Shown here: positions 8,326-17,648 of the stretch, piece after piece | Numbering within the stretch: the first letter of the stretch is position 1 | Layout: each line of letters opens with the position of its first letter | Assembly (NCBI RefSeq): GCF_044793635.1 | Contig: NZ_CP084992.1 | Coordinates: 2,046,001-2,110,000, forward strand | Length of the DNA stretch: 64,000 nt | Source: Virgibacillus_F necropolis_A | Lineage (GTDB): Bacteria > Bacillota > Bacilli > Bacillales > Amphibacillaceae | Reading direction: 5' to 3' | Notes under the pieces: generated by a model | Seen by the model: the letters and a program-made list of their open reading frames with translations, nothing else | Database searches by the model: none | Told to the model about the DNA's origin: nothing | Position numbers and translations under genes: made by a program

Positions 8326-8541
8326 AGTGAACAACACTCCTAAATAATGGTAAAACGTTTGGATGTTATTTATTAATACTTTTTACTTGTTAATTTTATG
8401 ATCTACACAATAGATCATAAGGACCAACTTTTAACACCTAAATTATAACATTTTCCAGTCCAATTATATGTATAAAACCGGTTGTTATTGATAGTTATCT
8501 GTGTATAATAGAAATCACATTAAAACTGGAGAGTGATATTT

Positions 8542-8751
8542 ATGAGTAAATCAAAAGCCCTAAAAAAGCGGGAAAAATTAGTACGGGAAGGACGACGGAA
8601 TCCAGAAAGTGGAAGAAGCCCCTTTGCTCAACTTGATTTACGACCACGCAAGACTAAAAATAAGAAAGACCTCTTATATAAGAACAAACACAAGAATCGT
8701 AATCCTAAACAACTGGAAAACGATTCTTCTTTATTTAACAAGGCTTCTTAA
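8542..8751 (+). CDS. Small basic protein of unknown function
   Basis: 69 residues, very rich in Lys, Arg and Asn (KKREKLVREGRRNPESGRSP, then RPRKTKNKKD). No membrane segment or cysteine is present. ATG 8542 follows GGAGAGTG. The composition suggests nucleic-acid or spore-core binding, but I do not recognise the family with certainty. It converges on the HEAT-repeat gene. Confidence 0.65.
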   Translation: MSKSKALKKREKLVREGRRNPESGRSPFAQLDLRPRKTKNKKDLLYKNKHKNRNPKQLENDSSLFNKAS

Positions 8752-8770
8752 CAGACCCATAATAATATAC

Positions 8771-9322
8771 TTATACCTTTTTCCAAACAGTTGAATACTT
8801 CTTTTGATACTTCGGATCCTCTTCCAATTCAATCAATTCCAATGCTTTTATCTTTATTTCTTCAACTTTTACTTCATCAAACAGTTTCCTAAGTCCCTGA
8901 ATGATGTCGTAGCGAATAAGTGTACAATTTTTTTCATCAACGCAATCTTTATATCGACCTTCAAGACTCTCTACAACCATTTTCCTATATTCAGAGTTTA
9001 GAGTTCCCACTTTCCATAATGCCTGCAGGGTATGTCTTGCGGTAACAAACCTTTTATCCTTTGTCACTGCTAAGATAGCAGGAAAATCTTTTAACATCCT
9101 GTTCTCAGGATCGCTCTTAGCCAGGTTACAGAGTAATTGTGTTGCGATTGCTCTACGGTGATTATCCTTATGCGTTAAGTCATCCATCAAGCTATCCCAT
9201 ACCTCATAAGCCCATTCCACTTTTTCTTTGGTAGCATTTTTGAGGTAAGTGAATGCTTCGTAGCGTATATTCTTATCATCAGACTGCAAATTTTCAACAT
9301 GTGATTTTGTATTACTGTCCAT
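8771..9322 (-). CDS. HEAT-repeat-like protein
   Basis: 183 residues, almost entirely helical, with recurring helix pairs (NIRYEAFTYLKNATKE, HRRAIATQLLCNLAKSD, TARHTLQALWKVG, RYDIIQGLRKLFD). These are typical of HEAT/ARM-type solenoids. There is no catalytic motif, so a scaffold or protein-binding role is likely. Monocistronic on the minus strand. Confidence 0.7.
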   Translation of the reverse strand: MDSNTKSHVENLQSDDKNIRYEAFTYLKNATKEKVEWAYEVWDSLMDDLTHKDNHRRAIATQLLCNLAKSDPENRMLKDFPAILAVTKDKRFVTARHTLQALWKVGTLNSEYRKMVVESLEGRYKDCVDEKNCTLIRYDIIQGLRKLFDEVKVEEIKIKALELIELEEDPKYQKKYSTVWKKV

Positions 9323-9507
9323 TATGTATCTCTCCCTAGCTAGTTAAAAAGCCTCTTTAGTAGTGTTTATGTATATACATATATTCTATAAACGATAGCA
9401 AACTCCTTTTTATCGACTACCTTTTTGTTATATTCACCTACATTCATTCCCGTTTAGCCCAAAGATGCATATACTGACTCTGTGAAAAAAATAAAGGAGG
9501 CATATTG

Positions 9508-10713
9508 ATGTATAGACATCCATATCAAGGACCACCATTTAATCCGCAAAATTATTATTATGGTCAACCTGATAACTATGTTCGTCAACGGCCAAGTGCA
9601 CAGGAAGTTATGCAGACACTTCGTTCGCAACACGATAACTTATATTCCGAATTAGAGCAAGCTGGTATGAACCGAGGTATAGTTGATTATATATTTTTAC
9701 TTGTTGTTAGTTATACACTCAATCAAGCAAACACAAACCAATCAGCTAATCAAATTTATAACCAATTTCAAAACCGATTCCCCTGGCTCAATTTGATATT
9801 CAGGCAATTTAACATTTCTCAGAACTTATCGGATCGAATATTGGTGCGAGTAATTCAAATCGTGTTAAATGCAATCGGAGGCGGAGGTGGCCAACCTGAT
9901 CAAGACTGGACGGGTTGGGAAAGCTTAGGAGGAACATTAACTTCTGGCCCCGCAGTATCTTCCTGGCAGCCAAATCGTCTTGATGTTTTTGCAAGAGGAA
10001 CCGGTCAAAGTCTGTACCATAGATCGTGGAACGGACGTCAATGGAGCGGTTGGGAAAACCTTGGCGGTACGTTAACCTCTTCACCGGCTGCGGTGTCTTG
10101 GGGACCAAATCGAATTGATGTCTTTGCTAGAGGAACAGATCAAAGTCTATATCATAAGTGGTGGAACGGATCCAGTTGGAGTGATTGGGAAAACCTCGGA
10201 GGTACGTTAACAAGTGCCCCTGCAGTCTCTTCACGCCGTTCAAACCAACTAGATGTCTTTGTAAGGGGAACGAATCAAAGGCTCTATAAGAAAACCTGGA
10301 ATGGTTCTAATTGGGAAGACTGGGAAGATCTTGGTGGCACTTTAACTTCTGCACCAGCGGCAGTATCTTGGGGACCAAACAGGATCGATGTATTTGCAAG
10401 AGGACAAAATCAAGATTTAATTCACAAATGGTGGAACGGATCCAGTTGGAGTAATTGGGAAAGCCTTGGAGGAACCCTTACATCAGGACCTGCAGTTTCC
10501 TCAAAACGTCCAAACCGCCTACAAGTATTTGTAAGAGGAACGACTAATGAACTTTATATGAGAGAATGGAATGGCTCTAGTTGGTCTAATTGGCAAAACC
10601 TTGGCGGAAACCTTACCTCTGAACCAGCAGCGGTGTCTTGGGGACCAAACCGGACTGATGTATTTGCAAGAGGGCAAAATGATAACCTCATACATTTATA
10701 TCAAGGGCGATAA
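9508..10713 (+). CDS. PLL-like lectin beta-propeller protein (six repeats)
   Basis: 401 residues. Residues 1-125 form an unrecognised N-terminal domain, with a Pro/Tyr/Asn/Gln-rich start (HPYQGPPFNPQNYYYGQPDN) and then helices, ending in GGGGG. From about 132 there are six repeats of about 45 residues with the pattern W..LGGtLTS.PAvs......DVFaRGt...LyhkwWNGs.W, as in the PLL/DUF346 fucose-lectin-like propellers. Odd and even blades form two alternating classes. ATG 9508 follows GGAGG. No signal peptide is evident. Sugar binding is inferred from family; the role could be spore-surface or secreted. Confidence 0.82.
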   Translation: MYRHPYQGPPFNPQNYYYGQPDNYVRQRPSAQEVMQTLRSQHDNLYSELEQAGMNRGIVDYIFLLVVSYTLNQANTNQSANQIYNQFQNRFPWLNLIFRQFNISQNLSDRILVRVIQIVLNAIGGGGGQPDQDWTGWESLGGTLTSGPAVSSWQPNRLDVFARGTGQSLYHRSWNGRQWSGWENLGGTLTSSPAAVSWGPNRIDVFARGTDQSLYHKWWNGSSWSDWENLGGTLTSAPAVSSRRSNQLDVFVRGTNQRLYKKTWNGSNWEDWEDLGGTLTSAPAAVSWGPNRIDVFARGQNQDLIHKWWNGSSWSNWESLGGTLTSGPAVSSKRPNRLQVFVRGTTNELYMREWNGSSWSNWQNLGGNLTSEPAAVSWGPNRTDVFARGQNDNLIHLYQGR

Positions 10714-10750
10714 AATAAGTTTGATGACATTACGAGAATAGTAGTTTATT

Positions 10751-10792
10751 AAAATTGGCTCATGCCGTTGAGTGCAGGAGCCAATTTTAGTT
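10751..10792 (+). terminator. Terminator after the lectin-like gene
   Basis: AAAATTGGCTC and GAGCCAATTTT pair around a 17-base loop, followed by AGTTTTTA. Confidence 0.8.
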
Positions 10793-10858
10793 TTTATTTG
10801 CTTAGAAAACCAGGCAAATCATCCCGTCCCCTGCAATCGACCTTAACTCGAAGATATA

Positions 10859-11001
10859 TATCCGCCGTTCTGTACTTATATCTGCCGTTACAAAAGGATA
10901 TCGGCCAATATACAATTATTATAACCGCCATTATAAAAAAATAACTGCCAATATCAAAATATATCCTCCAATATGCAAATATATCCGCTGATGTAAAAAT
11001 C
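10859..11001. repeat. 20-bp-period intergenic tandem repeat, tract 1
   Basis: Seven degenerate units start at 10859, 10879, 10899, 10922, 10942, 10962 and 10982, so spacing is 20 bp except for one 23. The consensus is TATCYGCCAATNTNAAAATA. The same unit recurs four times at 60717-60796. It lies between convergent genes and has no open frame of interest. Confidence 0.85.
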
Positions 11002-11035
11002 CCAGCTCCATGCACAATGTCTTTCCTAACAAAAC

Positions 11036-11066
11036 AAAAGACGAGAGCAATCAGCCCTCGTCTTTT
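11036..11066. terminator. Terminator of the NMT1-type ABC operon
   Basis: AAAAGACGAG and CTCGTCTTTT form a 10-bp perfect stem with an 11-base loop. It lies 12 bases beyond the stop of the binding-protein gene. Confidence 0.85.
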
Positions 11067-11077
11067 AAATTTTGCCT

Positions 11078-12187
11078 TTATTCATATTCACCAATAATCT
11101 CAACTGCTTTTTCTGTAAGAGACGTATCAACAGCTTTATCGAAGTCTAATTCACCGCGGATAGCCCCATTTTCCTGATACATTTTATATTGACTTTTTAT
11201 ATCGTCGACGAACATTTCACCATTTGGATTCAACCCTGTGACAGATACATTCTCCCATAACTTAGGATCTTTTAATGCTGTATGTTCTGTCATAATCTTA
11301 ATCACTTCATCTTTACCTTCACCTTTAATAAATGCATCATTATAGTCACGCACACCTTTTAAATATGCGGCCATAAACCTTAAGGAAACATCCTTTTCTT
11401 CATTGATAAATTTAGGTGATCCAAGTACCATAGCGATTTGAGCTTTTGGTGCAAAGTCAGTAGCATCCCCAAATCGAACATGGATATCTTCTTCAACACC
11501 TTGCGTAATTAACGGTTCAATTTGAAGTGCTGCGTCAATCGATCCATTTCCAATAGCTGCAAGCATGTTTCCGAAATCAGGCATTAAAACGAACTCTACG
11601 TCATCTTCTGTTAAACCTGCATGTTCCAACATTTTATGAAAAATATAATCATCAACTGCATTTTCAGTAGATACCGCTATTTTTTTGCCTTTTAAATCGG
11701 AATACTCCTTAATTTCATCCTGTGAATCCTTACCAATTACAAATGTGAAGTAAGAACTTCCCTCTATATTGTGCCCTTTGTCTGCGATAATTTTGACGTT
11801 AATTCCTTGGGCAATTGCATTAAAAAATGATGCAGAGGAGATTCCCCCAGCGATATCAACTTCACCAGCAGCCAGCGCGGGTAGCATGTCATCACTATTT
11901 GCAAATTTGGCGAACTCTACTTCAATATTGTAGTCTTCAAAGTATCCCTTTTCTTTGGCAATATAAAAGCCTGCCCCGGAAGCAGATCCATCCTCTGCAA
12001 TTACTACTGTCGCTGTCTCCTTAAGTGGTGCCAAATCACCTGAAGGATTCTCTTCACTTACCGCGTTACTATTTTCACTAGATTCTCCACTATCGACAGG
12101 TTCCTCTGCATTATCTGAAGAACAGCCGCTTACAGCTAATGCGAACAAAAATAGTGGAATTAAAAATAGGATTTTGAATTTCCCCAT
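11078..12187 (-). CDS. ABC transporter substrate-binding lipoprotein, NMT1/SsuA type
   Basis: 369 residues with a lipoprotein signal (hydrophobic core then LAVSGC; Cys22) and a Ser/Glu-rich linker. The mature part has the NMT1/THI5-like pattern: AKEKGYFEDYNIEVEFAKFANSDDMLPALAAGEVDIAG, a GIN segment, and LKGKKIAVS. This fold binds sulfonates, nitrate, taurine or thiamine pyrimidine precursors. AAGGGAG precedes the ATG. It is third in a permease-ATPase-binding protein operon. I see no TPP, SAM or other riboswitch upstream, so the substrate is left open. Confidence 0.87.
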   Translation of the reverse strand: MGKFKILFLIPLFLFALAVSGCSSDNAEEPVDSGESSENSNAVSEENPSGDLAPLKETATVVIAEDGSASGAGFYIAKEKGYFEDYNIEVEFAKFANSDDMLPALAAGEVDIAGGISSASFFNAIAQGINVKIIADKGHNIEGSSYFTFVIGKDSQDEIKEYSDLKGKKIAVSTENAVDDYIFHKMLEHAGLTEDDVEFVLMPDFGNMLAAIGNGSIDAALQIEPLITQGVEEDIHVRFGDATDFAPKAQIAMVLGSPKFINEEKDVSLRFMAAYLKGVRDYNDAFIKGEGKDEVIKIMTEHTALKDPKLWENVSVTGLNPNGEMFVDDIKSQYKMYQENGAIRGELDFDKAVDTSLTEKAVEIIGEYE

Positions 12188-12213
12188 AGTACATCTCCCT
12201 TCCTTCCGTACAC

Positions 12214-12993
12214 CTAATTTCTTGAACTTTGCACCTCATCCTGCAGATGATTCCAAATTTCCACAAAACTGTCTGCCATTTCTTTATCAGCACGCACCTG
12301 TTCCATATTTCTTGGCCGCGGTAAGTCTATGACTTTTTCCTCGATAATTTTTCCGGGTTGAGAACTCATTAATAAAATTCTGTCGCTGAGTAACAATGCT
12401 TCATCAATGCTATGTGTAATAAATAGAACAGTCTTTTTTGTTTCTGACCAAATACTTAATAATTCTTCCTGAAGAATAAATTTGTTCTGTTCATCCAATG
12501 CCGCAAAAGGTTCATCCATTAATAAAATTTCAGGATCATTTGCAAAAGCACGCGCAATGCTTACTCTTTGTTTCATTCCCCCAGATAGATCCTTTGGATA
12601 AAGATTTGAGAACTGCTCAAGTCCGACTTTTTTTAAATAGTAGGACGTTCGTTCTTTTACAACATCTTTTGGTAAATGCCTCATGTTGAGCCCAAATGCA
12701 ACATTCCCTTCAACAGTTAACCACGGGATAACCCCTTGCTCCTGAAATACCATTGATTGTAATGGACGATCTTCTTTATCCTGGGATATCGTAAAGTTAC
12801 CAATACTTGGCTTTTCCAATCCTGCAAGAATACGAAGTAAAGTCGTTTTCCCACATCCGCTTGGTCCTACCAGACATACAAATTCCCCGTCCTGAATATC
12901 TATTGATATCTCTTTTATAGCAGTGACACTTCTATTTTTCTTATAAAACACTTTTGTCATGTTTTCGATTGAAATTTTGGGTTTTTCCCCCAT
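12214..12993 (-). CDS. ABC transporter ATPase, SsuB/TauB type
   Basis: 259 residues with Walker A (GPSGCGKTT), a Q-loop in SMVFQEQGVIPWLTV, signature LSGGMKQR, Walker B (EILLMDEPFAAL) and the switch His in FITHSIDEALLLSD. Closest in arrangement to SsuB/TauB/ThiZ importers. It lies 20 bases after the permease gene and 26 before the binding-protein gene. Confidence 0.92.
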   Translation of the reverse strand: MGEKPKISIENMTKVFYKKNRSVTAIKEISIDIQDGEFVCLVGPSGCGKTTLLRILAGLEKPSIGNFTISQDKEDRPLQSMVFQEQGVIPWLTVEGNVAFGLNMRHLPKDVVKERTSYYLKKVGLEQFSNLYPKDLSGGMKQRVSIARAFANDPEILLMDEPFAALDEQNKFILQEELLSIWSETKKTVLFITHSIDEALLLSDRILLMSSQPGKIIEEKVIDLPRPRNMEQVRADKEMADSFVEIWNHLQDEVQSSRN

Positions 12994-13013
12994 CGAATCA
13001 CCTCACTAATAAT

Positions 13014-13835
13014 CTATCTCCATGGCAGCAGTTTTTTCTGAAATCCCCGCAGAATAAGTGAGAATAGATATCCGAAAAATGATATTAGCACGAGTCCCAC
13101 ATACATCTCATTTATCAAAAAGGCACTAAATGAGGTCCAAATTAAATAGCCAATACCGGAATTTGCACCCATCATTTCTGCTGCAACAATTGTCAAGAGT
13201 GCAATTGCCTGCCCCATTTGAATTCCTTCCAACATAACTGGGAGCGATCCAGGCAAAGCAATTTTAAAGAAGAAGTCTTTGGAATTAGCACCATAGTTTT
13301 TTGCAACATCCAAATAGGTTCTATCGATATTTACAACACCTGCTACTGTATTAATAATGACTGGAAAAAACACACTCCCTGCAATTGTTACAATCTTGGA
13401 TACTTCCCCTATCCCAAATATGATTAAAATAATTGGTAGTAATGCCAACGTTGGAATTGGCATAAGTGCCATCACTAGCGGAGAAAAGAAATGCCGTAGT
13501 GGTGAATACAAGCCCATTAATAGTCCAAGAACAACAGCTGGTATAACACCTAATAAAAATCCTGCAAAGATTCTATATAATGAAATCCCTATATGACTAA
13601 ATAATTCTCCACTTGTTCCCATCGTAATAAACGTTCCGACTATTTCTGTTGGCGGCGGAAAAAACCGCGCATCCACTAATCCAGTTCTAGATAAAATTTC
13701 CCATAAAATTAAGATGAAAATGGGAGAAGATATGGTTAACACTTGTTTAAATCGATTTCTTATTTGTCTCTTTCTCCATTCTTCTTGTTCTACTGCAATG
13801 GGATCATGTTCTACATTAACGTTTTTTTCCTTCAT
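13014..13835 (-). CDS. ABC transporter permease, SsuC type
   Basis: 273 residues with a charged cytosolic N-terminus and six membrane segments. The EAA loop is VAKNYGANSKDFFFKIALPGSLP (shown here only for position, about 185-207). It matches the SsuC/TauC/ThiX permease family. It is the first gene of the operon, preceded by AGGTGG. It completes an importer with the ATPase and lipoprotein. Confidence 0.9.
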   Translation of the reverse strand: MKEKNVNVEHDPIAVEQEEWRKRQIRNRFKQVLTISSPIFILILWEILSRTGLVDARFFPPPTEIVGTFITMGTSGELFSHIGISLYRIFAGFLLGVIPAVVLGLLMGLYSPLRHFFSPLVMALMPIPTLALLPIILIIFGIGEVSKIVTIAGSVFFPVIINTVAGVVNIDRTYLDVAKNYGANSKDFFFKIALPGSLPVMLEGIQMGQAIALLTIVAAEMMGANSGIGYLIWTSFSAFLINEMYVGLVLISFFGYLFSLILRGFQKKLLPWR

Positions 13836-13938
13836 TCTTCACCACCTCTTTAATACAAATAATATGTGCATTCGCCCAGAAGTGTGAACGTTACAGATGA
13901 ACACTTTTACACAGCTGGTCCAAAAATAGTTAACCAAA

Positions 13939-13981
13939 CAAAGGCAGAACCTTAAGTTGATTAGGTTCTGCCTTTGTTTTT
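13939..13981 (+). terminator. Strong hairpin upstream of the helicase gene
   Basis: CAAAGGCAGAACCT and AGGTTCTGCCTTTG form a 14-bp stem with a 10-base loop, followed by TTTTTA on the plus strand. It lies between divergent genes, just before a candidate promoter for the helicase (-10 TACAAT at about 13991). No upstream plus-strand gene needs it, so it may insulate the helicase gene or be a relic. Confidence 0.75.
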
Positions 13982-14054
13982 ACTATATGGTACAATCGTG
14001 ATATCAAGAGTGAATAACAATAGAAATGAAACATCCTCAGAAGGAGCGAGGCAT

Positions 14055-17000
14055 TTGAATATAGAATTAAATCATAAAATCATTGAAAAAATGTGCGGTA
14101 CAGTCTCCTTCAAAAGAGGAGATTCTTTTTATCGTGCTAATAAAGTAATATTTGATAATCACAGTTCCGATGCTTGTAAAGCAACAGTCAGAGGAACGGA
14201 AGATTTCCATGTCACTATTGAAAAGAAGCCTAGTGGAGGTTTCCGCACGAATTGCAGCTGCCCAACGCTACCTTCTTTTAAAAATGACTGTCAGCATATT
14301 GCGGCTGTTTTACTGGCGATTTATGAGCAACACCGCCAAGAAGCGATTCCTGCTGATCGAGGCAGCCACAATCAGGATCTGACAGATGGTTTATTGACTC
14401 TCTTCGATGATCAGCCTACACGGTCAAGCGGCCATCAGCTTCATTTTGAAAACAGGCAAGTGCTTGATGCAAAGTTTACATGTAAACCCGTCATCATGGA
14501 TAAGGGGCGTCACATGTTTGGAATAGAAATAAAGATTGGTCAAACCAATGTGCAAAACATCCGGCGATTTCTAAGGCAAGTGAAACAGGGCAACCCAAGT
14601 GTGCTATCCATTTCATTCACGTATAACCCGATCCTTCACTGCTTTCAAAAAGAAACAGATGCTGTTATTCAGAAGCTTATCCAAGTAATTGATGATGAAA
14701 AAGTGTACGGTGACGAACAATCTGACCTTACTATCAATGATCACACGTTACTCATTCCACCATCATCTTGGGGACAGCTTCTTCCTCTACTTACACAATC
14801 ACCATTGGTGAAAATGGCGTATAACTCGAAAACATATGATGGCCTACAGTTATCGTACGCACAACTTCCTTTACAGTTTGATTTTACAGAAGCAGGCGGA
14901 AAAGACTATCAGCTGAAAATCAAAGGGCTGAATCAAATGATTGTGTTGAGTTCCTATAATTCTGTTCTATCTGGCGGAAAAATAACCGAGCTGAAAAGCA
15001 AAGACTGCCAACGTCTCTCTGAATTACAGCAAATGCTGGATGCTTCAGAAACCAATCAAATTTCGATACCAGATAAACAGTTGAAATTGTTCCTGGAAAA
15101 AGTAGTTCCAAGTTTAAAGAAAATAGGGGATGTCAACCTATCTGAAGCGATTTCCAATCAGATGATGAAGTCACCCCTGATTGCCAAGCTATACTTGGAT
15201 CGTGTAAAAAATCGCCTGCTCGCTGGACTTGAATTCCACTATGAAAACAATGTGATTAATCCCTTAGAAAGTCATGAACTACCGGGTGGAGCCACGCTTG
15301 TAAGAGATATAGAGAAAGAAGACAAGATTTTACAACTGATGAAGGATAGCTTGTTTGCAAAAACGGATGGCGGATACTTTTTGCATAATGAAGAGTTGGA
15401 GTACGAGTTTTTGTACCACGTTGTTCCCAAACTGCAAAAGCTTGTACAAATCTATGCAACAACGTCAGTTCGAAATCGGATTACCAAAGGAAAGTCCATT
15501 CCCCAGGTTAGAGTCAAGGTGAAAAAGGAACGGACAAATTGGCTTGAATTCAAATTTGAAATGGATGGTATTCCTGAAAAACAGATACGTGAAATTCTAG
15601 CGGCACTAGAGGAAAAAAGGAAATACTATCGATTAAGGAATGGATCCCTTCTTTCACTAGAAACAAGGGAGTTTGAAGAAATCAATCGTTTTCTAAACGC
15701 AGTTCCAGAACAAAAAGAAGATCTGGAAAGTGGCTTGAATATACCAATCATTCGTGGCCTTCAGGTACTTGACTCTGTTGATGATAGTAATGTATTTTCA
15801 CTAGAGGAATCGTTCCCTCAGTTCTTGGAAGACATTCGTAATCCAGACAGTTTGGAGTTCATGGTGCCAAAAAATTTAGATTCAATCTTGAGAGATTATC
15901 AAAAAGACGGCTACATATGGATGAAGAAACTTGCAAGCTATGGATTTGGTGGGATTCTTGCGGATGATATGGGACTTGGTAAAACGCTGCAAAGCATTAC
16001 ATTCATTCAATCAGAGCTACCTCGCATCCGGGAAAAAAAGCTACCTGTCCTTATTGTTTGTCCATCTTCTCTAACGTATAACTGGCTTAATGAAACCACA
16101 AAATTTGCTCCTGATATAAATGCCAAGATAGTGGATGGGAATAAAACAGAACGGATCAGGATTCAGAAGGATGTAATGGATATGGACGTTGTCATTACCT
16201 CCTATCCGTTGTTGCGCACAGATATAAAGTGGTACGAGAAACAGACCTTTCAAACTGTGTTCTTTGATGAGGCACAGGCATTTAAAAATCCTGTGACACA
16301 AACAGCTCGAGCAGTTAAGAAGATTCAGGCGGATTATCGATTCGCTCTTACAGGAACACCTGTAGAGAATTCACAAGAGGAGCTGTGGTCAATTTTTCAC
16401 GTCGTCTTTCCTGAACTTTTTCAGGGGCTAAAGGAATACAGTAACCTTTCAAAGAAAAAGATCGCCCGGAGGATCCGTCCGTTTTTACTTCGTAGGTTGA
16501 AAAAGGACGTCATTTCAGAGCTTCCTAAAAAAGTCGAGGCAACGGAATCCGTGGAGTTGTTTCCTGATCAGAAGAAGCTGTACGCTGCCTACTTGGCGAA
16601 GCTACGACATGACACATTGAAGCATCTGGATAAAGATACACTCAGAAAAAATCGTATTAAGGTTCTAGCTGGCCTGACTCGATTACGGCAGATTTGTTGC
16701 CACCCGGCTTTATTTGTGGACGGCTATAAGGGGAAATCAGCAAAATTTGAACAACTGATGCAGATCGTGGAGGAATCAAGGCAATCCGGAAGAAGGGTAT
16801 TGATCTTCTCACAATTTACGAAAATGCTTGAGCTCATAGGTAGAAGTTTATCAACTCAGGGTTTACCTTTTTTCTACCTTGATGGACAAACCCCATCAAA
16901 GGAACGAGTAGAAATTAGCAATCGATTCAATGCTGGTGAACGTAATATATTCCTCATCTCCTTGAAAGCTGGCGGGACAGGTCTCAACCTTACAGGCGCC

Positions 17001-17261
17001 GACACCGTTATCCTATATGACATTTGGTGGAACCCTGCGGTCGAGGAACAGGCGGCTGACCGCGCTCATCGGATTGGGCAATCAAATGTTGTACAGGTCA
17101 TTAAGCTCGTTGCCCGTGGAACAATCGAGGATAAAATGAACGAACTGCAAGAAAAAAAGCGACACCTCGTTGAAGAAATCATCAACTCCGATGAAAAATC
17201 ACCGTCTTCTCTCACCGAGGAGGATATTCGGGAAATACTTGACGTAGAAATGAAGACATAA
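14055..17261 (+). CDS. SWIM-domain SNF2-family helicase (YwqA-like)
   Basis: 1068 residues from the TTG at 14055, which follows AAGGAG; the frame open from 13974 lacks a ribosome site and overlaps the hairpin. A SWIM zinc finger (C67-x-C69 ... C79-x-H81) is followed by a long middle region, then the SNF2 ATPase: Walker A DDMGLGKT near 635, motif II as DEAQ rather than DEAH near 737, and TGTPVEN. The helicase C domain has LISLKAGGTGLNLT and ADRAHRIGQ. This architecture is that of B. subtilis YwqA. A role in chromatin-like remodelling or RNA polymerase clearance is inferred from the family. Confidence 0.92.
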   Translation: MNIELNHKIIEKMCGTVSFKRGDSFYRANKVIFDNHSSDACKATVRGTEDFHVTIEKKPSGGFRTNCSCPTLPSFKNDCQHIAAVLLAIYEQHRQEAIPADRGSHNQDLTDGLLTLFDDQPTRSSGHQLHFENRQVLDAKFTCKPVIMDKGRHMFGIEIKIGQTNVQNIRRFLRQVKQGNPSVLSISFTYNPILHCFQKETDAVIQKLIQVIDDEKVYGDEQSDLTINDHTLLIPPSSWGQLLPLLTQSPLVKMAYNSKTYDGLQLSYAQLPLQFDFTEAGGKDYQLKIKGLNQMIVLSSYNSVLSGGKITELKSKDCQRLSELQQMLDASETNQISIPDKQLKLFLEKVVPSLKKIGDVNLSEAISNQMMKSPLIAKLYLDRVKNRLLAGLEFHYENNVINPLESHELPGGATLVRDIEKEDKILQLMKDSLFAKTDGGYFLHNEELEYEFLYHVVPKLQKLVQIYATTSVRNRITKGKSIPQVRVKVKKERTNWLEFKFEMDGIPEKQIREILAALEEKRKYYRLRNGSLLSLETREFEEINRFLNAVPEQKEDLESGLNIPIIRGLQVLDSVDDSNVFSLEESFPQFLEDIRNPDSLEFMVPKNLDSILRDYQKDGYIWMKKLASYGFGGILADDMGLGKTLQSITFIQSELPRIREKKLPVLIVCPSSLTYNWLNETTKFAPDINAKIVDGNKTERIRIQKDVMDMDVVITSYPLLRTDIKWYEKQTFQTVFFDEAQAFKNPVTQTARAVKKIQADYRFALTGTPVENSQEELWSIFHVVFPELFQGLKEYSNLSKKKIARRIRPFLLRRLKKDVISELPKKVEATESVELFPDQKKLYAAYLAKLRHDTLKHLDKDTLRKNRIKVLAGLTRLRQICCHPALFVDGYKGKSAKFEQLMQIVEESRQSGRRVLIFSQFTKMLELIGRSLSTQGLPFFYLDGQTPSKERVEISNRFNAGERNIFLISLKAGGTGLNLTGADTVILYDIWWNPAVEEQAADRAHRIGQSNVVQVIKLVARGTIEDKMNELQEKKRHLVEEIINSDEKSPSSLTEEDIREILDVEMKT

Positions 17262-17290
17262 GTCATTTTTGGCTTATGTCTTCATTTTGA
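17252..17290 (+). terminator. Terminator overlapping the helicase stop
   Basis: GAAGACATAAG and CTTATGTCTTC pair around TCATTTTTGG, and ATTTTGAATTTTT follows. The stem begins inside the last codons. A near copy is at 17919-17945. Confidence 0.75.
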
Positions 17291-17345
17291 ATTTTTGGAT
17301 TAGGCTTTAGCTAATCACATCAATGGGGCACTTTTGCAATGTAAG
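17286..17345 (-). pseudogene. Remnant of the tail of a NUDIX gene
   Basis: On the minus strand this reads ...LQKCPIDVIS-stop, and the adjoining bases align with the last codons and terminator of the NUDIX gene at 17967 (which ends HFVDVIS-stop). The duplicated block therefore includes terminator, stop and a few codons, and then gives way to the dispersed repeat. It is short, so the call is tentative. Confidence 0.4.
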
Positions 17346-17361
17346 GTGAATTGGTACCCTT

Positions 17362-17583
17362 GAAACTATTTTCGCGGACACCAGATCCTTTATTTATAGA
17401 AAAGCTGCAATATTAATGTGTGAACGGACACCAGATCCTTTATTTGGGAAAAATGCCCCTGTTTTACCTTGATATAGGTTAAATAAGGGATTGTGTGACC
17501 GCATACCTACCCAAAATCATTGTTTTAATAGAAATAGCGGCTCGTGTGTCCGCGAGTTTCAGTTAACGAGGTGTTTTGAATAA
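17362..17583 (-). repeat. Dispersed ~220-bp intergenic repeat, copy 2
   Basis: Reverse-complement partner of 1980-2210. Here the unit CGGACACCAGATCCTTTATT occurs twice (about 17376 and 17427) facing two diverged opposite units near 17490 and 17540, which makes the repeat partly palindromic. It carries no gene. Confidence 0.75.
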
Positions 17584-17648
17584 GTAATTACACCCGCTTT
17601 TTAGATTTAAGTTAATAATAATGTAGTAATCGTAATCTACAGTATAAA

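Noticed and set aside
10859..11001. CRISPR array
   Set aside because: The units are contiguous 20-bp degenerate repeats without spacers, and no cas genes are in the window.
13836..13973. Riboswitch upstream of the NMT1-type ABC operon
   Set aside because: I found no TPP, SAM or other recognisable aptamer core; the only strong structure is a simple hairpin oriented as a terminator toward the helicase.
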